From positions 62,001 to 126,000 of the forward strand of contig NZ_FRAC01000007.1 in NCBI RefSeq assembly GCF_900142215.1: DNA of 64,000 nt, given 5' to 3'. Made by a program: the position numbers and the translations under genes. Positions 1 through 7,852 of the stretch are shown here, piece by piece (the first letter of the stretch is position 1; every line of letters begins with the position of its first letter). The notes under the pieces were generated by a model. It was not told the DNA's origin. It made no database searches and saw only the letters and a list, made by a program, of their open reading frames with translations. The stretch is from Anaerocolumna jejuensis DSM 15929. Lineage in GTDB: Bacteria > Bacillota > Clostridia > Lachnospirales > Lachnospiraceae.

Positions 1-63
1 TGGATGGAACCCCTTTCTTTTCAGTATTTTTAAGATAGGATTATGGTTCGAATCCCGTTTCGC
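1..63 (+). repeat. att-like direct repeat, copy A, ending in a tRNA-Gly 3' half
   Basis: This segment matches 1973-2036 almost base for base and in the same orientation. Its last 19 bases (45-63) match the T-arm and acceptor 3' strand of the tRNA-Gly gene at 61925-61996, with one C-to-T change. The upstream 40 bases are not tRNA sequence, so this is a partial copy and not a gene. An integrase remnant lies just to its right. I infer an attachment-site scar; the left boundary is cut by the window edge. Confidence 0.6.
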
Positions 64-79
64 TCTTAATTGAAAATGG

Positions 80-117
80 TCGCTAATCCTTATAAAACAA
101 AGGTTAGCGATTTTTTT
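80..117. terminator. intrinsic terminator beside the integrase remnant
   Basis: The arms TCGCTAA..CCT (80-90) and AGG.TTAGCGA (101-110) pair with one bulge and are followed by seven T at 111-117. The same hairpin, perfectly paired, recurs at 9190-9226 next to a second integrase remnant, so it belongs to the duplicated module. Confidence 0.6.
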
Positions 118-164
118 GTTGCTTGAAAAACATGTGTGCAACATCCTTTTACCTATTCGAACCG

Positions 165-329
165 CTATAATGCTTTGTCCATATAGGCTCGATTCTTTTC
201 GATTTCATTATAATTGTAGATATAGCGTTTCGTTGTATCTGTATCTTCATGACCCATATACACACTGATTTCCTCTAAAGGTATGCCCTCTGCATACAAC
301 TTATAGCCTTTGCGGATATATACTCCGTT
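165..329 (-). pseudogene. tyrosine recombinase (integrase), C-terminal remnant
   Basis: Read on the minus strand, this gives about 54 codons ending in a stop at 165-167. The peptide contains MGHEDTDTTKRYIYNY, the characteristic HxxxxTTxxY end of phage-type tyrosine recombinases with the catalytic His and Tyr. Upstream reading hits a stop at about 330-332, and no N-terminal part of the enzyme is recognisable. It is therefore a decayed integrase tail next to the att-like repeat at 1-63, the usual arrangement for an integrative element. A shorter homologous tail is at 9283-9325. The family assignment is fairly sure; the element it came from is unknown. Confidence 0.7.
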
Positions 330-524
330 TTATTATTTGGGTATTTGGGGGGTTGTTCGAATTCAGGAATTACCATAATATTGAAAATGATATCTTGATA
401 TTGAGTAAAATGTATGATATTATATCCGTTGAGAAAATACATTTGTATTCTATACAAAGACATATATGAAGCTGATTTATCATTGTGTTATTAAAATTTA
501 CTTGTGAAAGGATTAGATTAAAGA

Positions 525-1886
525 ATGAAAGTATGCAAATTCGGCGGGACATCCCTAGCGGATGCGAATCAAATTAGAAAAGTATGCAATATTATAGTCT
601 CTGATAGTGAGCGACGTCTTGTAGTTGTTTCAGCTCCGGGGAAACGTTTTGACAGTGATATAAAAGTAACCGATATGTTGATTAAATGTGCTAAACTGGC
701 TATCGCCGAAAATAATTATAATTCGAATCTTGATGAAGTTATTAGCCGTTATGCTCAAATTGCTGATGATTTAGGCGTACCAGACATTATGAACGAAATT
801 TCAGCCGACTTTACAAAACGCCTTATTAAGGATACCGATAATGTTAAGTTTATGGACCGAGTTATATCCGCTGGTGAAGATAATTGTGCTAAGCTGGTTA
901 CAGCTTACCTTAAAAGCATAGGCTATGATTCCAATTATATTCATCCAGGGCAAGCAGGTATGCTGCTTTCGGCTGATTTTAGCAACACGGTTGTTCTCGA
1001 CCAAAGTTATGAAAAGCTTGCCAAACTAAAAAACATCAAGGGTATCGGAGTTTTCCCAGGCTTCTTTGGATATTCTCTAAAAGGTGATATAGTTACATTC
1101 CCAAGAGGAGGTTCTGATATTACAGGCGCGATTTTGGCAGCTTCTGTTAAGGCTGAGGTTTATGAGAATTTTACCGATGTTGATTATGTATATTCAGTTA
1201 ATCCGAAAATAATAAAAAATCCTAAGCCTATTACCGAAATTACTTATCGAGAAATGCGTGAGTTAAGCTATGCTGGATTTAACGTTTATCAAGAAGATGC
1301 CCTCTTACCGGTTTATAAAGCTGGTGTTCCAGTAAATATTAAGAATGTAAACAATCCGACCTGTCCAGGTACTATGATTGTTAAAAATAGAGTTCATACC
1401 AATTCTCCGGTTATTGGTGTAGCGAGCGACGATAAATTCTGTTGCATTGCAATAAATAAATACTTAATGAACCGAGAAGTGGGCTTTGGTAGGCGTGTTC
1501 TTGGTATTATAGAGGATGAGGGCTTGAACTTTGAACATATGCCTACGGGAATTGACGATATTTCAGTAATTCTTCGGGAAAGTCAGTTGAGTGATGATGC
1601 CAAAGACCGTTTGATAGAACATATTACGACCGAGCTTAGAGCTGACAGCATCAATGTTGAAAAGAACCTCTGTCTTATTATGGTTGTTGGTGAGGGCATG
1701 TCACATAATGTAGGAATTGCTGCCAGAGCGACAAAAGCTCTGGCATCGGTTAAGGTTAATATTCAGATGTTTACACAGGGTTCAAGTGAGGTCAGTATGG
1801 TTTTCGCAACATCTAAGGCGGATTGCGAAAAGGCATTAAAGGCTTTGTATGAGGAATTTTTTGAAGTAAGATTAGGAAATGACTAA
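525..1886 (+). CDS. lysC: aspartate kinase
   Basis: Aspartokinase (EC 2.7.2.4) phosphorylates L-aspartate in the first step of the lysine, threonine, methionine and diaminopimelate pathways in the cytosol. The 453-aa protein starts with the kinase signature KFGGTS (residues 5-10), carries the conserved FPRGGSD motif near residues 191-197, and ends in a ~140-residue region that fits the paired ACT domains used for amino-acid feedback. Length is normal for a monofunctional enzyme. The ribosome site is weak (AAAGGA, far upstream of the ATG). I see no lysine riboswitch in the short leader and no pathway partners beside it. It stands alone between two att-like repeats with an integrase remnant, which suggests it is cargo or that elements inserted around it. 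Which effector it senses cannot be read from the sequence. Confidence 0.93.
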   Translation: MKVCKFGGTSLADANQIRKVCNIIVSDSERRLVVVSAPGKRFDSDIKVTDMLIKCAKLAIAENNYNSNLDEVISRYAQIADDLGVPDIMNEISADFTKRLIKDTDNVKFMDRVISAGEDNCAKLVTAYLKSIGYDSNYIHPGQAGMLLSADFSNTVVLDQSYEKLAKLKNIKGIGVFPGFFGYSLKGDIVTFPRGGSDITGAILAASVKAEVYENFTDVDYVYSVNPKIIKNPKPITEITYREMRELSYAGFNVYQEDALLPVYKAGVPVNIKNVNNPTCPGTMIVKNRVHTNSPVIGVASDDKFCCIAINKYLMNREVGFGRRVLGIIEDEGLNFEHMPTGIDDISVILRESQLSDDAKDRLIEHITTELRADSINVEKNLCLIMVVGEGMSHNVGIAARATKALASVKVNIQMFTQGSSEVSMVFATSKADCEKALKALYEEFFEVRLGND

Positions 1887-1972
1887 AGTTTATACGAAGG
1901 TAATAATAAGTATTAACAAAGCTAAATTTGCTGCATAAAAATATATGCACATCATGTGGCATAAATTAAAAG

Positions 1973-2036
1973 TTGATGGAACCCCTTTCTTTTTCAGTGT
2001 TTTCAAGATGGGATTATGGTTCGAATCCCGTCTCGC
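1973..2036 (+). repeat. att-like direct repeat, copy B, ending in a tRNA-Gly 3' half
   Basis: This is the second copy of the 1-63 repeat, differing at only a few positions. Positions 2018-2036 are identical to the tRNA-Gly T-arm/acceptor sequence GGTTCGAATCCCGTCTCGC. The two copies bracket the integrase remnant and lysC, a ~1.9-kb interval. Confidence 0.6.
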
Positions 2037-2076
2037 ATTAAACATATTTTCATGCATAAATTCATCATTAATTATA

Positions 2077-2111
2077 GAAAACCCTCGGTTCACCAGGGAC
2101 CAAGGGTTTTC
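2077..2111 (-). terminator. terminator-like hairpin downstream of flagellin
   Basis: The arms GAAAACCCT (2077-2085) and AGGGTTTTC (2103-2111) pair perfectly, with a further GGT/ACC pairing inside. It lies ~55 bases past the flagellin stop. The tract after it on the minus strand is only moderately T-rich, so efficiency is uncertain. Confidence 0.55.
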
Positions 2112-2165
2112 AAAGTTGTATGTAGTAAGACCTATCATAAGCCATCGTTCAGATAGCATTAGAGA

Positions 2166-4943
2166 TTACTTAAGGAGTGATAAGACTCCCTGATTAGATT
2201 GATTAGCCTGTGCCAGCATAGATTGTGCAGCCTGGGATAAGATATTATTCTTTGAGTAAGATACCATTTCTTTTGCCATATCTGTATCACGAATAGCAGA
2301 TTCTGCAGATGATAAATTCTCACTTGTATTATCCAAATTGGATATTGTGTGCTCTAAACGGTTCTGTGCTGCTCCTAAAACAGCTCTCTGTTTAGAAATA
2401 TTGTTCAATGCATCACCAATCACGGATGTAGCTGCACTCGCTTTATCAGAAGATGAGATATCCAATGCGAATTCTATATTATCTTTATCGGAGCCATTAT
2501 TTACATTTGCAACTGTAGTATAGCTTGCAACATTTCCATCACCTGCTTTTACTGTAGTACTAGAACCGTCTCCCGATATACCAAGAGCTAACGCGCGGTT
2601 GTCCCCAATCTCGATTGTCATGGACTGACCAGCATTTGCGCCAATTTGCAGTTTTAATTCAAAATTCCCTTTTGTGCTTGAAGTTGTGCTTACTTCCGGT
2701 CCCTTTGCAGATGCATTTTTCTGTGTTAGTACGAGCTTACCATCATCACCTACTGATGCTGTATATTTCTCACTTAGTGCTTTATTTGTATTAATAGCAT
2801 CTGTCAGTTTTTTTATCTGTTCTGCAACTGTTTTTGCTTCTTTGATTGCAGTACCATTATCATAACCAACATGCTCATTCTTTGATGAAACCTTAATCTG
2901 TTCACCATCAATTGTGATGCTTGCTCCGTCTGTTAGCAGATTAGCAACATCTACAGAGTAGGATCCCATTGTATCGTTGGCAGATACACTAACACCCTTT
3001 GCAGCCAGATTTTTACCAGATGCAGTCTGCTCGGTAAGAGTGACTTTAGAGCCATCAATTGCCATATCGTATTTCTTTAATACGGCATTGCTGTTAAATG
3101 CATTCTGGATATTGTTTAACTGAGAAGCAATATCGGTTCCAACATTAAATTCCCCTTTACTGGCATCTGCATTACTTTCAACAGCAGTAAAGGTTTCGCC
3201 ACCAATCGTTAATGTTTCACCAGCACTCATCTTAGTGGTTAAATTGAATTCATAAACACCCTGCTGTGCTTTTACACCCCCGGTCATCGTTGACCAGGAT
3301 GTATTAATTGAAGCACCTGTTGTACCTTCTATCCATCCAGCATTACCTGTTACGCTGATTTTACTTACATCGACTCCATCTGTTGCCAGTCCTGAATCTG
3401 TCATACTTCTAAGTGCAGTTTGAATTGCATCTGCTGAATTGTTAGAAGCAGTAGTTTTAGCTAATGCAATGGTAATTGTGCCTGTAGTATCTGTTCCGGT
3501 AGCTGCTGTGTATGATACAGCAAGATTATCGTCACCTGCCTGTACTAACTTTACTTGCAGATTTTGTCCAAATTCATCCTTGATTGTCAGGGTTTCATCA
3601 TTTCCATTACCCTTTGTTGTTACGGTTGAATCCAGTTTCAGTTTTCCTTCGCTGCCTGCAGCTTCCTTAATTGTAATTGTACCATCTGCCGCAGATGTTA
3701 CTGTGGCACCTGTCCCTAGTTTATTTTGTAATTCTGCTGCAATATCTTTAGCCTGAGTCGAAAGATTAATTTTTGCTACATCAGTACCTAAACGGAATGT
3801 ATTATCATTGTCTGCTGAGGCTGAAGCAGCGCCTGCTTCTGCAGTAAATGTATATCCTGCAATTGTAATGCTGTCGCCTGTCTCAGAGAACGCATCCTCC
3901 AGTTTAAAGCTATATACACCTGCTTTACCAGCAGTACCACCGGAAAAGTTTGCCTTTTCACTGCTGGAAGTACCTGATACCAGAGCCTTTAAATCTGAGG
4001 TTATGTCAGTGGAGCTGTCTTGGCCTTCCGGCACTTTAACTGTGATAGCAGTAATAGCCCCAGCGGTTCCATTATTGGATGCCTTAGCAGCACTTGCAAG
4101 AAGTTCTCCTACCTTGGAGTTTAGATCACTAACTGTGGTAATCGAGTTAAGCGTTTCTTCTGATAAATTAATTGTTAATTTCCCATTTGTAAAATCTGCT
4201 GTGTCTTTAGCGCTGGCGCTGCCCTCACCCAATGAACTCAATTCAATACTATAAGCATTACCAGCTGTCCCAGTACCAGCTGCTTCAAACTCTAATCCCA
4301 GTAGTTTTGTAGATGCTTTTGCACTGGCTTCCGCTTCTGTCTTAGTTGTGATTGCGGTAGCAGATCCTGTTGTCCCAGCGGAACCAGCAGTCAATATAGC
4401 AGTAGATGTTTTTGCCTTTTTACTTTCCGTTTTCTCAAGCAGTTTACTTACATTTCCTTTAGTATCAGTTTTTACGCCTTTCTGCAGAGTTGTGATATCG
4501 CTGGATGAAGTTGTTGCTTTAGTAGTGTTGCCTTGTAGCAGCTTCTTCGTATTGAATTCCGTCGTGTTTCCGATACGATTCAACTCATCTGTCAGCTGAT
4601 TAATTTCAAGCTGAATATTTTCTCGATCTTCATCTTTGTTTGTTTCATTGGCTGCCTGAACGGAAAGCTCACGCATTCTCTGTAAGATATTCTGTGATTC
4701 GCTTAATGCACCTTCAGCAGTCTGAACCAGAGAAATACCATCTTGTGCATTTGCAGAAGCCCTATCTAATCCAAGGACCTGTGCTCTCATTTTTTCAGAG
4801 ATCGCTAATCCTGCTGCATCATCTGCTGCTCGATTGATTCGATATCCACTGGAAAGTTTTTCTGTTGATTTTGATAAGCTTGATGTAACCTTTCCCAACA
4901 TTCTGTTGGTATTCATTGCCTGCAAATTGTGTTGAATAACCAT
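2166..4943 (-). CDS. hag: flagellin, very long variable domain (925 aa)
   Basis: This is the filament subunit of the flagellum, secreted through the flagellar export channel and assembled outside the cell. The first ~140 residues are a classic D0/D1 flagellin N-terminus (start MVIQHNLQAMNTNRML, then SGYRINRAADDAAGLAISE). The last ~95 are the matching D1/D0 C-terminus (SAESAIRDTDMAKEMV to SNQGVLSLLK). Between them lies a ~690-residue Ala/Thr/Ser/Gly-rich insert with repeated beta-type segments, so it is about two to three times longer than common Clostridia flagellins. It starts at the ATG 4941-4943 behind a perfect GGAGG. That ribosome site sits inside a near-consensus CsrA-binding sequence, and a CsrA-like gene lies just upstream. 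I found no convincing sigma-28 promoter in the leader. The family call is secure; the function of the insert (surface-exposed D2/D3, possible glycosylation target) is inference. Confidence 0.95.
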   Translation of the reverse strand: MVIQHNLQAMNTNRMLGKVTSSLSKSTEKLSSGYRINRAADDAAGLAISEKMRAQVLGLDRASANAQDGISLVQTAEGALSESQNILQRMRELSVQAANETNKDEDRENIQLEINQLTDELNRIGNTTEFNTKKLLQGNTTKATTSSSDITTLQKGVKTDTKGNVSKLLEKTESKKAKTSTAILTAGSAGTTGSATAITTKTEAEASAKASTKLLGLEFEAAGTGTAGNAYSIELSSLGEGSASAKDTADFTNGKLTINLSEETLNSITTVSDLNSKVGELLASAAKASNNGTAGAITAITVKVPEGQDSSTDITSDLKALVSGTSSSEKANFSGGTAGKAGVYSFKLEDAFSETGDSITIAGYTFTAEAGAASASADNDNTFRLGTDVAKINLSTQAKDIAAELQNKLGTGATVTSAADGTITIKEAAGSEGKLKLDSTVTTKGNGNDETLTIKDEFGQNLQVKLVQAGDDNLAVSYTAATGTDTTGTITIALAKTTASNNSADAIQTALRSMTDSGLATDGVDVSKISVTGNAGWIEGTTGASINTSWSTMTGGVKAQQGVYEFNLTTKMSAGETLTIGGETFTAVESNADASKGEFNVGTDIASQLNNIQNAFNSNAVLKKYDMAIDGSKVTLTEQTASGKNLAAKGVSVSANDTMGSYSVDVANLLTDGASITIDGEQIKVSSKNEHVGYDNGTAIKEAKTVAEQIKKLTDAINTNKALSEKYTASVGDDGKLVLTQKNASAKGPEVSTTSSTKGNFELKLQIGANAGQSMTIEIGDNRALALGISGDGSSTTVKAGDGNVASYTTVANVNNGSDKDNIEFALDISSSDKASAATSVIGDALNNISKQRAVLGAAQNRLEHTISNLDNTSENLSSAESAIRDTDMAKEMVSYSKNNILSQAAQSMLAQANQSNQGVLSLLK

Positions 4944-4948
4944 TTTTT

Positions 4949-4960
4949 ACCTCCGTGTAA
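4949..4960 (-). promoter_or_regulatory. putative CsrA-binding site over the flagellin ribosome site
   Basis: On the minus strand the bases just before the flagellin start read TTACACGGAGGT. The established CsrA/RsmA consensus is RUACARGGAUGU; nine of twelve positions match, including the invariant GGA. The GGAGG is also the Shine-Dalgarno sequence, so CsrA bound here would block translation, as known for B. subtilis hag. The function is inferred. Confidence 0.5.
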
Positions 4961-5112
4961 TATTATTTTACATTTGCATGTTTTTAGTTACTTGTCTTAT
5001 GCTTTTCTTATATTGACCAGTTCATATAAAACATAAGATCGATGACTGATTGAAATCCTTTCTTGCAGCCATCACACCAAATGGTGTTATATAATAAGCG
5101 GTGCTCCTAGGT

Positions 5113-5379
5113 TCACTGCTGTATTACCTGCTTTTTGTTTTTAGATGCCTTTTCTCTCATAAGTATTCCAATAATTTCTTTTTTCGCTTCTTCTGAAATT
5201 CCATTTTCTTTGTTATAAGGACTACCCTTTTTACCACCTGCATTGCTTCTCAAAATATTCAAATTTTTTGGTGCATCAACCAAAAGATGAACATTATTAC
5301 CTGATCCGCCTGAAAAAATAACACGAATCGCTGGTCCGATATCAATGTATTCCCCAGGACTTAAAGTGAGTTTTAACAT
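5113..5379 (-). CDS. csrA: CsrA-like RNA-binding translational regulator
   Basis: This 88-aa protein starts MLKLTLSPGEYIDIG and continues with VIFSGGSGNNVHLLVDAPKN, which follows the CsrA fold pattern (MLVLTRKxGExIxIGDDI..VxVxGVxxxxVRIGIxAPK). CsrA dimers bind GGA-containing hairpins in mRNA leaders and, in Firmicutes, repress flagellin translation. The start at 5377-5379 is chosen over a longer in-frame extension because a GGGAGG ribosome site sits eight bases upstream. The core Arg residues of canonical CsrA (RVGE, VRIG) are replaced (SPGE, VHLL), and an ~38-residue Lys-rich tail follows, so it is a divergent member. It lies directly upstream of the flagellin gene on the same strand. No fliW antagonist is in the window. 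Confidence 0.75.
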   Translation of the reverse strand: MLKLTLSPGEYIDIGPAIRVIFSGGSGNNVHLLVDAPKNLNILRSNAGGKKGSPYNKENGISEEAKKEIIGILMREKASKNKKQVIQQ

Positions 5380-5440
5380 AGTAAGAACCTCCCTGTTTTT
5401 AACGATTTCTATAAAATTATATAAATAGATACATTTTTTT

Positions 5441-5480
5441 ACCCAGATGAGACACAATAAACAGTGTGTTTCATCTGGGT
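5441..5480. repeat. palindrome left of the recombinase gene
   Basis: Arms 5441-5456 and 5465-5480 form a 16-bp inverted repeat with one G-T pair and an eight-base loop. The inner ~32 bases are nearly identical to the palindrome at 6140-6179. It abuts the 3' end of the recombinase gene, but on that strand it is followed by A residues rather than T, so it is not a normal intrinsic terminator. Confidence 0.7.
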
Positions 5481-5485
5481 AGTCA

Positions 5486-6070
5486 TTAAATACAAATATT
5501 TCGAAATACGTCATCCCGTTCATCCTGTCCAATTCCGAGATATCTTTTCGTTATTTCAAATGACGAATGATTATAGATACTCATTAAAAGTATTGGTGTA
5601 ACACCTTTTTTCCATGCCTGATAGCCAAAAGTTTTTCTTAATGAATGTGGACTTATGATTCCTTCTATCTGACAAGCATTAGCTGCTTTTTTTATAATTC
5701 TCCACGCTTGGGTTCGTGAAAGAGCCTGATGATTATTTCCCTCCAAAATATAGTTATCTGGTTTTACTGGTGTGCGCTGATCTATTTGTCCCATATACTT
5801 TCTTAGAGCATGTAAGATACTATCATTTATGAACACCACAGATTTTTTTTGTGTTTTTTGTTCTGTAATTATTATGTGTTCTCGAAATGCCTGCTTTTCA
5901 AAGTCAAATACGTCTCCCCATTGCAAAGACAGAATATCTGAAATTCGCAATGCCGTATTCAGTCCAACAGTCAACAGGGTCTGATTCCTTTGATTCCTTT
6001 CCTTACGTGTGTAATAATTCTTAAAACTTTCAAGTTCTTCCTGATTTTTAATTGGTTCTGTTGTATTCAT
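5486..6070 (-). CDS. small tyrosine recombinase, FimB/FimE-like size
   Basis: A 194-aa site-specific DNA recombinase consisting of the catalytic domain only, the size of the FimB/FimE phase-switch recombinases. The catalytic residues are visible: the first Arg in TALRISDILSLQWGD (about residue 42), the HxxR motif as SPHSLRKTFGY (about 140-150), and the C-terminal block IYNHSSFEITKRYLGI carrying the last His and the nucleophilic Tyr. Start at 6068-6070 behind GGGAGG with a six-base spacer. The gene is bracketed by two near-identical palindromes (5441-5480 and 6140-6179) and lies upstream of csrA and flagellin on the same strand. A role in inverting or excising nearby DNA, possibly flagellar phase variation, is plausible but inferred. 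It could instead be a resolvase-like remnant of a mobile element. Confidence 0.85.
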   Translation of the reverse strand: MNTTEPIKNQEELESFKNYYTRKERNQRNQTLLTVGLNTALRISDILSLQWGDVFDFEKQAFREHIIITEQKTQKKSVVFINDSILHALRKYMGQIDQRTPVKPDNYILEGNNHQALSRTQAWRIIKKAANACQIEGIISPHSLRKTFGYQAWKKGVTPILLMSIYNHSSFEITKRYLGIGQDERDDVFRNICI

Positions 6071-6110
6071 AATCTACCTCCCAAAAAAAATTAATTTAAG
6101 TGTTAAGTTT

Positions 6111-6129
6111 TATCGGTACCCTACCGATA
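6111..6129. repeat. 8-bp inverted repeat upstream of the recombinase
   Basis: TATCGGTA (6111-6118) and TACCGATA (6122-6129) form a perfect dyad around three C/T bases, 41 bases upstream of the recombinase start. It could be an operator or a recombinase core-binding site; the sequence alone does not decide. Confidence 0.5.
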
Positions 6130-6139
6130 TACAAAATGT

Positions 6140-6183
6140 AAAGAGATGAAACACAATGTTTATTGTGTTTCATCTCTTTTTTT
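6140..6183. repeat. palindrome right of the recombinase gene, terminator-like on the plus strand
   Basis: Arms 6140-6157 and 6162-6179 are a perfect 18-bp inverted repeat around GTTT, followed by T residues to 6183. The inner part (GATGAAACACAAT and its complement) matches the palindrome at 5441-5480 at all but about two of 32 positions. Confidence 0.7.
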
Positions 6184-6782
6184 GAATCTGGTGAAATTTT
6201 TCTATCAATTTACATTTTAGGTATTATTCATTTAGAATTTATATGACCGCCTAATAGTAGTTTTTTACAACTGTACCAGTATATACCAATAGTTATGAGA
6301 ATTAAATTATCTATGAACTTTGCCAACAGGTTCACTGAATTGCCGTAGTTGAATTATTGAGCAGATTGGTATTATTGATATAAGGGTAGGTAGGTTTTAT
6401 ATAATGAGAGTTACGTATATCTGTGTTCATTGATTGAAAGATAGTAGAATATTTGAGTACCCACTTGAGTACGTAAAAATCGGATGTGCTGGAAAAACCT
6501 TTCTATCAGTATTTTTATGAGGGTATAGACTGAGGTCTATTTGTCGAGCAAAGCACTGATTATCTAGACTCTACACACCAAAAGTGTTATTCTTTATGAA
6601 AAGAACAAAGATTGAATCACCATAGTAACTGTCCATCCGGACGCTTACTTTGTTCAATTAGGACAAATCGAAAATGATGTAAACGAAAGAGCAGTTACTG
6701 GTATGTCAAAGCTGTTTTTCGTTTACACCATCATCGATTCTAAAGAATTTATATATTCTCTACAGAAACGCACCATTCCCCC
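6184..6782. other. non-coding stretch with a long inverted repeat
   Basis: I see no credible gene here. The main structure is an inverted repeat with 22-base arms at 6667-6688 and 6717-6738 (19 of 22 positions pair) separated by 28 bases; neither end is T-rich in the way of a terminator. A short direct repeat TTGAGTAC occurs near 6453 and 6465. Confidence 0.5.
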
Positions 6783-6813
6783 TTGACTCTTCCTTTGGGG
6801 AAGCCTTTATACT
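6783..6813 (+). promoter_or_regulatory. MerR-type promoter with a 19-bp spacer
   Basis: TTGACT (6783-6788) and TATACT (6808-6813) are separated by 19 bp instead of 17. The spacer holds the dyad CTTCC..GGAAG. An over-long spacer with a centred dyad is the hallmark of promoters that MerR-family proteins activate by DNA distortion. It lies 38 bases before the MerR gene, implying autoregulation. Confidence 0.8.
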
Positions 6814-6851
6814 AGACTCATCACAAAAAACCAGAAAAGAGGTCGAAACAA

Positions 6852-7835
6852 GTGGACAACCTAATCAAAATCAAAGATGTATCAAGCAAGTATAGCATAA
6901 CAGCTCGTACACTGCGCTATTACGAGGACATGGGGCTGATAAACAGCACCCGAAGTGATGACTACGCATACAGAATGTACGATGAAAACGCGGTCAGGCG
7001 GCTTGAGCAAATACTCATTTTACGCAAGCTGAACATTAGCATTAAAGACATTCAGCGTATTTTCAGCACGTCCAGCTCCGAAATAGTTTTGGAAGTGTTG
7101 GAAAAGAAAGTGCAAAACATAGACGATGAAGTTGCTCTTCTCCATGAGTTGAAAGATATTGTTCTGGACTTCATACGTGAAATAGAACGAGTAGATTTTG
7201 CTGACAATTCCGACATAAAACTGCTGTATGGCAAAGCGAAAGAACTAGAAACACAGTTGATAAGTGTTGACTATATTGGCAAGCCCTCCAATATAAACCG
7301 CTTGATTGAAATAACAGAAAAATTAGATAAAAAAATTCCTGATGTAATGGTCGTCAGGATACCGAGCTTCAAAGCGGTAACGTGCGGCGACCAACCGTGG
7401 GGGGAAATGTTCAAAGAAGGCGGGTATATGTACCAATTGTGGCAGTATTGCCATTTGTATAAGAGTGTGATTTTCGATTGTTTTGATTTTTTACTGACTA
7501 AAAATGACAAAGCTGAATGGATATGTGCCGTTAAAGATGATGTAACCAATGCGGATGTAAGCCCTTTTAAATTAATCGATTTTCCGGGAGGCTTATACGC
7601 TATGGCAGTCAGTATTGACGAAGATAACGAGAGCATACAGAAAGTGGAAGATAAAGTTAGCCGATGGATTGAAGGTACAAATTTTGAGCTTGACAATAGC
7701 AGCAATGTTATGTTCAATATGCCTTATTTATATGAAGATGGGAGAGATACTGCCTATAGAGACATAGAAAAGGGACTTGGCTATAAACAAATGCAAAGAT
7801 ATTTTCCAATCAAGTTAAAAGATGATTTTAGGTAA
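6852..7835 (+). CDS. MerR-family regulator with GyrI-like effector domain
   Basis: A 327-aa transcription regulator. Residues ~5-72 are a MerR winged helix (TARTLRYYEDMGLI, then the YRMYDENAVRRLEQI wing), followed by a dimerisation helix to ~125. A C-terminal domain (~160-320) has the GyrI/BmrR-like small-molecule-binding pattern (GGLYAMAVS, then W..FELD). The start is GTG at 6852. Its own promoter has the 19-bp MerR spacing. The downstream DUF6273 gene begins 17 bases after the stop and is probably co-transcribed. Such proteins typically sense lipophilic cations or drugs, but the ligand here is unknown. The fold call is firm; the target set beyond its own operon is not known. Confidence 0.88.
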   Translation: MDNLIKIKDVSSKYSITARTLRYYEDMGLINSTRSDDYAYRMYDENAVRRLEQILILRKLNISIKDIQRIFSTSSSEIVLEVLEKKVQNIDDEVALLHELKDIVLDFIREIERVDFADNSDIKLLYGKAKELETQLISVDYIGKPSNINRLIEITEKLDKKIPDVMVVRIPSFKAVTCGDQPWGEMFKEGGYMYQLWQYCHLYKSVIFDCFDFLLTKNDKAEWICAVKDDVTNADVSPFKLIDFPGGLYAMAVSIDEDNESIQKVEDKVSRWIEGTNFELDNSSNVMFNMPYLYEDGRDTAYRDIEKGLGYKQMQRYFPIKLKDDFR

Positions 7836-7852
7836 TATACGCGGAGGCACTT

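Noticed and set aside
45..63. Additional tRNA genes at 45, 2018 and 63019
   Set aside because: Only the T-arm and acceptor 3' strand are present; no D-arm, anticodon arm or 5' acceptor strand can be found.
464..524. Lysine riboswitch in front of lysC
   Set aside because: The leader is short and shows none of the long conserved pairing of the L box.
2338..4837. Several plus-strand frames inside the flagellin region
   Set aside because: They are antisense shadows of the flagellin coding sequence without ribosome sites.
4944..5112. Sigma-28 promoter for flagellin
   Set aside because: I looked for TAAA-N15-GCCGATAT on the minus strand and found only a poor partial match (CATCGATC), so I do not annotate one.
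5441..5480. Simple terminator of the recombinase gene
   Set aside because: On the recombinase strand the hairpin is followed by A residues, and on the other strand by no T-run; I list it as a palindromic repeat instead.
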